From positions 2,790,001-2,854,000 of the forward strand of contig NZ_CP130613.1 in NCBI RefSeq assembly GCF_030623445.1: DNA of 64,000 nt, in the 5' to 3' direction. Below, in pieces: positions 51,825-62,099 of this stretch (position 1 is the first letter of the stretch; every line of letters begins with the position of its first letter). The position numbers and the translations under genes were made by a program. Under the pieces are notes generated by a model. The model did not search any database. It was given only the letters and a program-made list of their open reading frames with translations, and was not told the DNA's origin. The stretch comes from Pseudogemmatithrix spongiicola. GTDB taxonomy: Bacteria > Gemmatimonadota > Gemmatimonadetes > Gemmatimonadales > Gemmatimonadaceae.

Positions 51825-53486
51825 ATGCCCACGGCTGCGCCGAAGGACCTCGGACCGAGTGCCCACGTGGATCACTGGCCCCGTCGGCAGTTGCCGCCGG
51901 CGGAGGAGTGGCCGGTCATCCGGTTGGACCCACCATACGACTATCCGGCGACGCTGAACGCCGCGGTCGAGCTCCTCGATCGCGCGCTCACCGACGGACA
52001 CGCGGATCGCCCGGCGCTCATCACGCCCGATGGCAATGGCGGCTGGCAGCACACCACCTACGCGGAGCTCGCGGCGCAGGTCGATGCGCTGGCGCATGTG
52101 CTCGTGCGCGACATGGGGCTCGAACCCGGCAACCGCGTGCTGCTGCGCGGCTTCAACGGCCGCTGGATGGCCGTCGCTTGGCTGGCCACGGTGAAGGCCG
52201 GCCTCGTGGCCGTGACGACGATGCCGTTGCTGCGCACCAAGGAGTTGCGGGTCATCGCCGAGCGGGCGCAATGCCAGGCCGCGCTCTGCGACGTGCGACT
52301 GGCGGACGAACTGCGCCTCGCAGCGGAGTCACCGACGACGCTGCGCGACATCCGCGTCTGGGGTACGAACGATGCCGAAGGGCTTGAGGCGCTGATGGCC
52401 GTGCCGCGTGGGGCCTTCGATGCCGTGCGCACCAGCCGCGACGATGTGTGCCTCATCGCCTTCACGTCGGGTACCACCGGCGTGCCGAAGGGCTGCATGC
52501 ACTTCCATCGCGACGTGATGGCCATGTGCGACGGATTCTCCAAGCAGGTGCTCAAGGCCACGCATACGGACCGCTGCATCGGCACGCCGCCTTTGGCCTT
52601 CACCTTCGGGCTCGGCGGCCTGCTGTGCTTCCCGTTGGCGGCGCGCGGTGCGGCCGTGCTGGTCGAGAAGGCCACGCCGGAGTCGCTGCTCGATGCCATC
52701 GCACAGACCAAGGCGACCGTGAGCTTCACCGCACCGACGTTCTACCGCGCGATGTCGCTCGCACTCAAGAAGGAGCCGCAGCGTTGGCGCCTCCCGTCGC
52801 TACGGGCCTCGGTGTCGGCGGGCGAGGCGCTGCCGGACGCGACGCGCATGCTCTGGCGCGAGACCACTGGCATCGAGATGCTCGACGGCATCGGTGCCAC
52901 GGAGATGATCCACATCTTCATCGCTGCGGCGGGGAAGGACGTGCGGACGGGAGCCATCGGCAAGGCCGTGCCGGGCTACGAGGTCGCGATCCTCGACGAC
53001 GCGCTGCATCCGCTGCCGACCGGTGAAGTCGGGCGGCTCGCGGTGCGCGGGCCCACCGGCTGCCGTTACCTGAACGACCCGCGCCAGCGCGACTACGTGA
53101 AGGGTGGATGGAACCTCACCGGCGATGCTGCCCTGATGGACGCCGACGGCTACGTGTTCTTCAAGGCGCGCACGGACGACCTCATCCTCTCCGCCGGTTA
53201 CAACATCGGCGCACCGGAGGTGGAGGCCGCCGTGCTGCAGCATGAGAGCGTCGCGGAGTGCGCCGTCGTCGGCGTGCCCGATGAAGAACGCGGTCAAGCC
53301 GTGAAGGCCTTCGTGGTCCTCAAGCCCGACCATGAGGCCTCGAGCGCGCTCGCCAAGCAAATCCAGGACTTCGTGAAGGCGACCATCGCGCCGTACAAGT
53401 ATCCGCGCCTCGTCGAGTTCGTCGCGGCGCTGCCCAAGACCGATACCGGGAAGCTACAGCGCTTCCGCCTCAAGGAGCCCAAGTGA
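51825..53486 (+). CDS. Aryl-CoA ligase, 2-aminobenzoate/benzoate type
   Basis: A 553-residue AMP-forming ligase. The nucleotide loop is 'IAFTSGTTGVPKGCMHFHRD'. Later motifs are 'DGIGATEMIHIFIAA', 'GGWNLTGDAALMDADGYVFF' and 'ARTDDLILSAGYNIGAPEVE', with the catalytic Lys in 'PKTDTGKLQRF'. The pattern 'GATEMIHIFIAAAG' and 'SAGEALP' is that of benzoate- and 2-aminobenzoate-CoA ligases, which activate the aromatic acid with ATP and CoA. It makes the thioester used by the monooxygenase at the head of the operon. 'FTFGLGGLLCFP' lines the aryl pocket in relatives. Confidence 0.9.
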   Translation: MPTAAPKDLGPSAHVDHWPRRQLPPAEEWPVIRLDPPYDYPATLNAAVELLDRALTDGHADRPALITPDGNGGWQHTTYAELAAQVDALAHVLVRDMGLEPGNRVLLRGFNGRWMAVAWLATVKAGLVAVTTMPLLRTKELRVIAERAQCQAALCDVRLADELRLAAESPTTLRDIRVWGTNDAEGLEALMAVPRGAFDAVRTSRDDVCLIAFTSGTTGVPKGCMHFHRDVMAMCDGFSKQVLKATHTDRCIGTPPLAFTFGLGGLLCFPLAARGAAVLVEKATPESLLDAIAQTKATVSFTAPTFYRAMSLALKKEPQRWRLPSLRASVSAGEALPDATRMLWRETTGIEMLDGIGATEMIHIFIAAAGKDVRTGAIGKAVPGYEVAILDDALHPLPTGEVGRLAVRGPTGCRYLNDPRQRDYVKGGWNLTGDAALMDADGYVFFKARTDDLILSAGYNIGAPEVEAAVLQHESVAECAVVGVPDEERGQAVKAFVVLKPDHEASSALAKQIQDFVKATIAPYKYPRLVEFVAALPKTDTGKLQRFRLKEPK

Positions 53487-53514
53487 CCAACGACATCTCG
53501 CCGCGGGAGGCCGC

Positions 53515-53913
53515 GTGAGCCACAGGACCTTGCAGCCCGACGGCTGGGCCCGGCCGAGAGGCTATGCCAACGGCATCGTCGCGCGCGGCCGGACGATCTT
53601 TCTCGCCGGCCAGATCGGCTGGGACGCAGAGCAGCGTTTTGTCGGGCGCGATCTCGTCACGCAGGCCAAGCAGGCATTGCAGAACATCGTCGCGATCCTC
53701 GCCGAGGACGGCGCGAAGCCGGAGCACATCGTCCGCCTCACCTGGTACGTCACCGACCGGGCGGCGTATCTCGCCGCCGGCGCCGCGCTGGGCGCGGCCT
53801 ACCGCGACGTGATGGGCAAGCATTTCCCGGCGATGACCGCGGTCGAGGTATCATCCCTGATGGAAGCCGACGCCGTGGTGGAGATCGAAGCCACCGCCGT
53901 CGTGCCCGAGTAG
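53515..53913 (+). CDS. RidA-family protein in the aryl-CoA operon
   Basis: A 132-residue RidA-like protein, GTG start with GGGAGG a few bases upstream. It has 'YANGIVARGRTIFLAGQIGW' and 'DLVTQAKQALQNIVAILAED' with 'RLTWYVTDRAAYLAAG' and 'EIEATAVVPE' at the end. The catalytic Arg of canonical RidA is not obvious at the usual place; the loop reads 'FPAMTAVEVSSLME', which marks a divergent subgroup. Proteins of this kind occur in 2-aminobenzoate and tryptophan degradation clusters. It could hydrolyse the enamine left after the ring is reduced. Confidence 0.85.
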   Translation: MSHRTLQPDGWARPRGYANGIVARGRTIFLAGQIGWDAEQRFVGRDLVTQAKQALQNIVAILAEDGAKPEHIVRLTWYVTDRAAYLAAGAALGAAYRDVMGKHFPAMTAVEVSSLMEADAVVEIEATAVVPE

Positions 53914-53934
53914 TCTCCCCCCACGGAACCTCCC

Positions 53935-55062
53935 ATGCGATACGCCGAGATCACGGGCTGGGGCAAGTGCATGCCGCCGGCCACGCTCACCAACGACGAC
54001 CTCTCGACTTTCCTCGACACCAACGACGAGTGGATCACGTCGCGCACCGGCATGAAGGAGCGCCGCATCTCGCACGTCAGCGCGGTTGAGATGAGCACCA
54101 TTGCCGCGTCGCGCGCCCTGGCCTGCGCCGGCCTCGACGCCGCGGACGTGGAGCTGATCATCTACGGCGGCGTGAGCAACGAAGAGCTCTGCCCCAACTC
54201 CGCCTCCGGCGTGCAACTCGCCCTCGGTGCGACCGAGGCCGCGAGCATCGACCTCAACACCGCGTGCACGAGCTTCTGCTACGGACTCGCGACCGCGACG
54301 AGCATGATCCGCACCGGCATCGTCAGGAACGCCGTCGTCATCGGCGTCGAGCTCATCTCGCGCTACATGGATTGGAGCAACCGCAACGTGGCCGTGCTCT
54401 TCGGCGACGGCGCCGCCGCCGTCGTCCTGCAGGCCAGCGACCAGGAGACCGGCATGCTCGAGGCCGTCCTCGGCTGCGACGCCGAGGCGCGCGATTCGCT
54501 GCGGGTGCGTGGCTTCGGCTGCGGGTACTCCGGGCTCGGCATCACCTACGGCGACACGCTGTGGGACTTCGATGGCCAGGTAATCTTCAAGCGCGCCGTG
54601 CATGGCATGAGCGAGGCGTGCAAGCGCGTGATGGAGGCGCGGAAGCTCTCGGCGGATGACATCGGCCTCGTCGTACCGCACCAGGCGAACCTGCGCATCA
54701 TCGAGTCGGTGGCCAAGTACGCCGGCGTGCCGATGGAGAAGGTGATGCTCACGGTGCAGAAGTACGGCAACATGAGCGCGGCGACGGTGCCGGTCGCGTT
54801 GGTCGAGGCGCTGGAAGAGGGGCGCGTGCGGCCCGGCAGCTGGCTGCTCATGCCGGCATTCGGCGGCGGACTCACGTACTGCGCACTGTTGGTGAAGTGG
54901 GGCAAGCGCGTGACGCCGCTCGGCACGAGCCCGATGGAGCTGCCGCCGCTGACCGGGACGGCGCTGGAGCTCGTGAATGCCGTGCGGGCCAGCCAGGATC
55001 CCCACGGGCGGAGCAAGGCGGGTTTGATGGCACCGGCCTTCGCGCTGCCGCCGAAAGCCTAG
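53935..55062 (+). CDS. KAS III-like condensing enzyme (FabH/PqsD type)
   Basis: A 375-residue thiolase-fold enzyme with the complete KAS III triad: C111 ('NTACTSFCYG'), H249 ('VPHQANLRI') and N279 ('YGNMSAAT'). The early 'TNDEWITSRTGMKERRI' is typical FabH. The last roughly 45 residues after 'GGLTYCALLVKWG' are a Pro/Leu-rich extension not seen in FabH (about 320 aa). It starts 21 bp after the RidA gene in an operon with an aryl-CoA ligase, not with fatty acid genes. So a role with an aryl or ring-derived CoA starter is more likely than housekeeping fatty acid synthesis. Confidence 0.82.
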   Translation: MRYAEITGWGKCMPPATLTNDDLSTFLDTNDEWITSRTGMKERRISHVSAVEMSTIAASRALACAGLDAADVELIIYGGVSNEELCPNSASGVQLALGATEAASIDLNTACTSFCYGLATATSMIRTGIVRNAVVIGVELISRYMDWSNRNVAVLFGDGAAAVVLQASDQETGMLEAVLGCDAEARDSLRVRGFGCGYSGLGITYGDTLWDFDGQVIFKRAVHGMSEACKRVMEARKLSADDIGLVVPHQANLRIIESVAKYAGVPMEKVMLTVQKYGNMSAATVPVALVEALEEGRVRPGSWLLMPAFGGGLTYCALLVKWGKRVTPLGTSPMELPPLTGTALELVNAVRASQDPHGRSKAGLMAPAFALPPKA

Positions 55063-55102
55063 TCGGCCGCCGAGGCCCCGTGCGGACAGGACGGCGGCGC
55101 GG

Positions 55103-55108
55103 TATGTT
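55103..55108 (+). promoter_or_regulatory. Candidate -10 element (TATGTT) before the histidine kinase gene
   Basis: TATGTT stands 29 bp before the kinase ATG within a 75-bp gap. It fits the TANNTT pattern seen before other genes of the window. No -35 is evident. Confidence 0.25.
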
Positions 55109-55137
55109 CTCCGCCGTCGTCCCCAGCCGAGAGGCTC

Positions 55138-58176
<3,039 letters not shown>

Positions 58177-58187
58177 CCCGGTCTCCT

Positions 58188-58559
58188 ATGCCCCGCATCC
58201 TGCTCGTCGAAGACAACGAAATGAACCGCGACATGCTCTCGCGGCGGCTGGCGCGCCGAGGGCACGAGGTCGCCATCGCAGTCGACGGCCTCGAAGGCGT
58301 CGCGAAGGCGCTCGAGGGCGGTTGGGACCTGATCCTCATGGATATGTCCTTACCCGAAGTCGATGGCTGGGAAGCCACGCGCCGCATTCGCGCCGGCAGC
58401 AGCGGCCCGCGCGTGCCCATCATCGCCCTCACTGCGCACGCGATGTCGGGCGATCGCGAGAAGGCCCTCGAGGCGGGCTGCGACGACTACGATACCAAGC
58501 CCGTCGATCTCGAGCGCCTGCTCGGCAAGATGACCGCCCTGCTCGACCGTCCCGCGTGA
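58188..58559 (+). CDS. Single-domain response regulator (receiver only)
   Basis: A 123-residue stand-alone REC domain from the ATG at 58188. It has the acidic pocket 'LLVEDNEMNRDMLSRRL', phospho-Asp in 'DLILMDMSLPEVDGWEA', Thr in 'PIIALTAHAM' and Lys in 'DDYDTKPVDLERLL'. The 'VEDNEMNRDML' start is typical of DivK/CckA-type relay receivers. It has no output domain and would shuttle phosphate between the kinase upstream and the fusion protein downstream. Its stop overlaps the next GTG by 4 bp. Confidence 0.9.
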   Translation: MPRILLVEDNEMNRDMLSRRLARRGHEVAIAVDGLEGVAKALEGGWDLILMDMSLPEVDGWEATRRIRAGSSGPRVPIIALTAHAMSGDREKALEAGCDDYDTKPVDLERLLGKMTALLDRPA

Positions 58560-60517
58560 GCACACCGCTCGACCCCGCGACGACCGCCGAGCTGCGTCAC
58601 GAGCTGCGCACCCCGGTCAACCACATCCTGGGCTATGCGGAGCTGCTCGCCGAAGACGCGCCGCGCGATACGCCGACCGGTGCGGCGCTCGATGCGATCC
58701 GGGAGGCCGCGCGCGAAGTCCTCGCGGCCATCAATCACGCGCTGCCACCGTCCGGCGCCTCGGACGAGTCCGCCCTCCAGGCCCTGCTCACCACGCTGCG
58801 CGCGCCGCAATCGCGCATCCTCTCGCAGACGGCCGCGCTCGACGAGGCGAATGCCGACGCGCAGTTCCGCGCCGACATCGCGAAGATCGCCGAGGCGGCG
58901 CGGCATTTGTGCGACCCGCCGAGCGCGCGGCCGGCCAGCGGGCAGGCGGCCTCCGCCACCGGCAATGTGGCGAACGCTCCGATCGGGGAGGCCCCGAGCG
59001 TCGCGCATCCGACGCCGCTCGGCGGCACGGCGACGATCGCCGCTTCCCGCGGCCGCATCCTCGTCGTGGACGATGTCGACGAGAATCGCGCCGTACTCGC
59101 GCGGCGCCTCACCCGCGAGGGCTATACCGTCTCGCAGGCGGCGGGTGGCCTCGAGGCGCTCGCGATGGTCGCGGCGCAGGAGTTCGACCTCGTGCTGCTC
59201 GACGTGCGCATGCCGGACCTCGACGGCTTCACCGTGCTCGAGCGCCTCAAGTCCGCCGAGGCGACGCGCAACCTGCCGGTGATCATGATCTCCGCGCTCG
59301 ACGACATCGCCGCCGTGGTGCGCTGCATCGAGCACGGCGCCGAGGACTACCTGGCGAAGCCGTTCGACCAAGTGTTGCTGCGCGCGCGCATCGGCGCCTC
59401 ACTGGAGAAGAAGCGGTATCACGACCGCGAGGCGGACTACCTGCGCCAGGTGCTGCGCGTGACCGACGCCGCAGGGGACGTCGAGCGCGGGACGTATCAA
59501 CCCGGCGCGCTCGACGGGATCACCGAGCGCGACGACGAGCTGGGGCGGCTCGCGCGCGTCTTCGACACGATGGCGGCCGGCGTGAAGGCGCGCGAGGCCA
59601 AGCTGCACGCGCAACTCTCGCAGCTCCGCGCCGACGTCAGCATCGCCACCAGCGAACACCGCGCGGTCACGGCGTTGAGCGACGGCGACACCGATGCGCT
59701 CCGGCCCGGGGCGCTGCTCGCGAATCGCTACGAGATCCGCAGCGTCATCGGCCGCGGCGGCATGGGCGTCGTCTATCGCGCCCACGACCGCGAGCTCAGC
59801 GAGGACGTGGCGATCAAGACGATCCGCCGCGACTTGCTGGCCACGGATCCCGTGCTTGCGGAGCAGCTCAAGAGCGAGATCCGGCTCGCGCGGCGCATCT
59901 CGCACCGGCACGTGGTGCGCACGCACGACCTTGGCGAGGCCGACGGGATTTCGTTCGTCACCATGGAGTGCGTCACCGGACTCACGCTGCGCGAGTTGCT
60001 CGAGACCCGTGGGCAGCTCGCCGCCGCGAGCACGCTGGCGATCGCGCGGCAGTTCGCCGAGGCGCTGGCGGTGGCGCACGAGGCGGGTGTGATCCACCGG
60101 GACGTGAAGCCGGAGAATGCGCTCCTCGACGCCGACGGCATGCTCAAGGTGATGGACTTCGGCATCGCGCGCATCGCCGCGGCCTCCACGCGCACGAACG
60201 CCGGCCTCATCGTGGGCACGCCGATGTACATGGCACCCGAGCAGCTCGTGGAGGAGGCCGTCGACGCACGCGCCGACCTCTACGCCCTCGGCGTCGTCCT
60301 CTACGAGTGCCTCGCCGGTACGCCGCCGTTCGTCGGGCAGAACGTCGTGTCGCTGATCGCCAAGGTGCTCACGACCGCGCCCGCCCCGATCGCCGCGCAG
60401 GTGCCGGACGTGCCGCCTGCATTGGCCGCGCTCGTGATGCGGCTTCTCGCGAAGTCACCCAACGACCGGCCGTCGAGCGCAACGGAACTGGTGGAACTGT
60501 TGAGCGAGCTCGGCTGA
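58556..60517 (+). CDS. H-box / receiver / Ser-Thr protein kinase fusion
   Basis: A 653-residue protein with a GTG start. Residues 10-80 resemble a histidine kinase dimerisation domain with H15 in 'ELRHELRTPVNHILGYAELL', but no HATPase domain follows. A receiver (about 165-285) has D216 in 'VLLDVRMPDLDGF' and 'DYLAKPFDQ'. A helical linker (about 290-380, 'DELGRLARVFDTMAAGVKAR') leads to a Hanks-type kinase: 'IGRGGMGVVYRA' (G399), HRD at 514-516, D534 of 'DFGIAR' and 'GTPMYMAPEQL'. The kinase motifs are intact. It appears to join His-Asp relay input to Ser/Thr phosphorylation output. No membrane helix or PASTA domain is present. Confidence 0.85.
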   Translation: MSTPLDPATTAELRHELRTPVNHILGYAELLAEDAPRDTPTGAALDAIREAAREVLAAINHALPPSGASDESALQALLTTLRAPQSRILSQTAALDEANADAQFRADIAKIAEAARHLCDPPSARPASGQAASATGNVANAPIGEAPSVAHPTPLGGTATIAASRGRILVVDDVDENRAVLARRLTREGYTVSQAAGGLEALAMVAAQEFDLVLLDVRMPDLDGFTVLERLKSAEATRNLPVIMISALDDIAAVVRCIEHGAEDYLAKPFDQVLLRARIGASLEKKRYHDREADYLRQVLRVTDAAGDVERGTYQPGALDGITERDDELGRLARVFDTMAAGVKAREAKLHAQLSQLRADVSIATSEHRAVTALSDGDTDALRPGALLANRYEIRSVIGRGGMGVVYRAHDRELSEDVAIKTIRRDLLATDPVLAEQLKSEIRLARRISHRHVVRTHDLGEADGISFVTMECVTGLTLRELLETRGQLAAASTLAIARQFAEALAVAHEAGVIHRDVKPENALLDADGMLKVMDFGIARIAAASTRTNAGLIVGTPMYMAPEQLVEEAVDARADLYALGVVLYECLAGTPPFVGQNVVSLIAKVLTTAPAPIAAQVPDVPPALAALVMRLLAKSPNDRPSSATELVELLSELG

Positions 60518-60518
60518 G

Positions 60519-61121
60519 GTGCGCGTCCTCCAGCCGGTGACGCTCGAGGGACACGGCGTCCGCCTCGAACCCATGCAGCCCACGCACGCGGCCGCGCTCG
60601 CGGCGGCCGTGCAGGACGGCGCGCTGTGGACGCTGCATTTCACGACCGTCCCCACCCCCGACGGCTGTGACGCCTACATCGCCCATGCCCTGCGCGGCCA
60701 GGCCGACGGCAATATGCTCCCGTGGGTCGTGCGTGACCTCGCCAGCGATTCGATCATCGGCAGCACGCGCTACCACGACATCGTCGCCGCGATCAGCCGC
60801 GTCGAGATCGGCTACACTTGGTATGCCGCGCGATTCCAGCGCACGCACGTGAATACGGCGTGCAAGCTGTTGCTGATGACGCACGCCTTCGACACACTCG
60901 ACTGCGGCGTGGTCGCACTGCGCACCGACGCCGAGAACACGCGCTCGCAGGCGGCCATCGAACGGCTTGGCGCGCGTCGCGATGGCGTGCTCCGGCACTT
61001 CCAGGCGCGGAAGGACGGCAGCCCGCGCGACACGGTGATGTACAGCGTGCTGCGCGCGGAGTGGCCCGCGCTTCGGGAACGGTTAGCGGGGCGGTTGGAC
61101 AGGCGGTTGGAAGAGCGCTGA
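60519..61121 (+). CDS. GNAT-family N-acetyltransferase (RimJ/RimL-like)
   Basis: A 200-residue protein, GTG start 1 bp after the kinase stop. It has the GNAT pattern of RimJ-like enzymes: 'VTLEGHGVRLEPMQPTHAAA', 'IGSTRYHDIVAAISRVEIGY' and 'TWYAARFQRTHVNTACKLLL' (motif A) and 'RTDAENTRSQAAIERLGARR' with 'DGVLRHFQ'. It acetylates an N-terminal or side-chain amine using acetyl-CoA. The substrate is unknown. It seems to be the last gene of the signalling operon. A perfect 7-bp hairpin lies 41 bp after its stop. Confidence 0.85.
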   Translation: MRVLQPVTLEGHGVRLEPMQPTHAAALAAAVQDGALWTLHFTTVPTPDGCDAYIAHALRGQADGNMLPWVVRDLASDSIIGSTRYHDIVAAISRVEIGYTWYAARFQRTHVNTACKLLLMTHAFDTLDCGVVALRTDAENTRSQAAIERLGARRDGVLRHFQARKDGSPRDTVMYSVLRAEWPALRERLAGRLDRRLEER

Positions 61122-61161
61122 AGGGGCGGGGAGCAACGGCGCAGCTTCGTCTCCCGTCTCC

Positions 61162-61178
61162 CAGACGTGAGACGTCTG
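61162..61178 (+). terminator. Hairpin downstream of the GNAT gene
   Basis: CAGACGT-GAG-ACGTCTG is a perfect 7-bp stem with a 3-base loop, followed by a C/T-rich stretch rather than a U-run. It is a plausible terminator of the signalling operon, of modest strength. Confidence 0.4.
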
Positions 61179-61246
61179 CCCCCCGTCTCCCCCATTCCCC
61201 TCTCCCACCCCCCGCCCATACCCCCTCTCCCCTCTCCCACTCTCTT
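61175..61246 (+). repeat. Polypyrimidine tract before imuA
   Basis: About 72 bases are nearly all C and T on the plus strand (only a handful of purines), built from repeated CTCCC/CCCCT blocks. It lies in the 183-bp gap before imuA. Such tracts can form triplex DNA or bind Rho in the RNA. No gene is seen here. Confidence 0.55.
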
Positions 61247-61252
61247 GCGGAT

Positions 61253-61270
61253 TTCGGTGTTTATTCGGTA
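61253..61270 (+). promoter_or_regulatory. First copy of the imuA operator-like repeat
   Basis: TTCGGTGTTTATTCGGTA is an 18-bp block made of two TTCGGT half-sites 11 bp apart. It is followed by the palindrome GGTAATTACC (61267-61276). An exact second copy starts 35 bp downstream. The 11-bp period of the half-sites is that of direct-repeat LexA-type boxes. Confidence 0.5.
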
Positions 61271-61287
61271 ATTACCTACCCACTGAC

Positions 61288-61305
61288 TTCGGTGTTTATT
61301 CGGTA
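61288..61305 (+). promoter_or_regulatory. Second copy of the imuA operator-like repeat, touching the start codon
   Basis: An exact second copy of the 18-bp block; its last A is the A of the imuA ATG. There is no room for a Shine-Dalgarno between, so the mRNA may be leaderless or the start may be weak until derepressed. Confidence 0.5.
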
Positions 61306-62099
61306 TGTCCGCCGCCCTCAAGCTCCTCCGTGAACAGCTCGCCGCCGTCGTCGCAGGCACGCCCAGCAGCACCCCTGGGCTCCCCACGGGCGTGAAAGGG
61401 CTGGACCTCGCACTCCCCGGCGGCGGTCTCCCCCGCGGCCGCATCACCGAACTGCTCGCCCCCGCCGGACTCGGCAAGACCACGCTCGCCCGCAGCATCG
61501 CCGCCAGCACGCTGCTCGGCGGTCACGCCGTCGCCTGGATCGACGCCACCCGCACGCTGGATCCGCGCGACTTCATAGATGTGGACGCCGCCGGCCGCGA
61601 TGCCCTGTGGGTCGTGCGGCCCGGCGATCCCGCGCGCGCCGCCTGGTGCGCCGATCTCCTGCTGCGCACCGGGGCCTTCGCGCTCGTCGTGCTCGACGGC
61701 GCGCCCGTGCTCTCGCGCAGCATCGCCGTGCGCCTCTCGCAACTCACCCGCGACGCCGATGCCGCGCTGCTCCTGCTCGGCGATGGCCCCAAGGCCTCGG
61801 AGATCGGCGGCGCGCTGCGCCTCGTCCTCAAGCGCCGCCCTGCGCGCGACACGCGCGGCGGCCCGCAGGTCGCCGCGCTCATCGAGAAGGGTGGCCCGCA
61901 TCAACTCGTCCCTTTGCATCTGGAGGTGGGCCATGCCCGCGCCATCGCCCGAGATCTCGCGCGGGACATCGCGCATCGCCTGTGTGCGCATCCCGAGGTT
62001 CCCGATCGGCGCGGCGTGGCTCGCGCGCGGAACGGCGCCACGCGCATCGGCAGCGTCCGCGGACGCCGTGCCGCGCAGCCCAGCTATCCCGAACGCTGA
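61305..62099 (+). CDS. imuA: ImuA, RecA-like protein of the mutagenic repair cassette
   Basis: A 264-residue protein. It has 'PTGVKGLDLALPGGGLPRGR' and a Walker A-like 'APAGLGKTTLARS' (APAGLGKT 52-59), then 'VAWIDATRTLDPRDF' and a Walker B strand 'FALVVLDGAP'. ImuA (SulA-like RecA paralogue) recruits or loads the ImuB-DnaE2 complex for translesion synthesis after DNA damage. The last 55 residues, Arg/Ala-rich, are encoded in the 167-bp overlap with imuB, so they may be an overprinted tail. It is the first gene of imuA-imuB-dnaE2. Confidence 0.88.
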   Translation: MSAALKLLREQLAAVVAGTPSSTPGLPTGVKGLDLALPGGGLPRGRITELLAPAGLGKTTLARSIAASTLLGGHAVAWIDATRTLDPRDFIDVDAAGRDALWVVRPGDPARAAWCADLLLRTGAFALVVLDGAPVLSRSIAVRLSQLTRDADAALLLLGDGPKASEIGGALRLVLKRRPARDTRGGPQVAALIEKGGPHQLVPLHLEVGHARAIARDLARDIAHRLCAHPEVPDRRGVARARNGATRIGSVRGRRAAQPSYPER

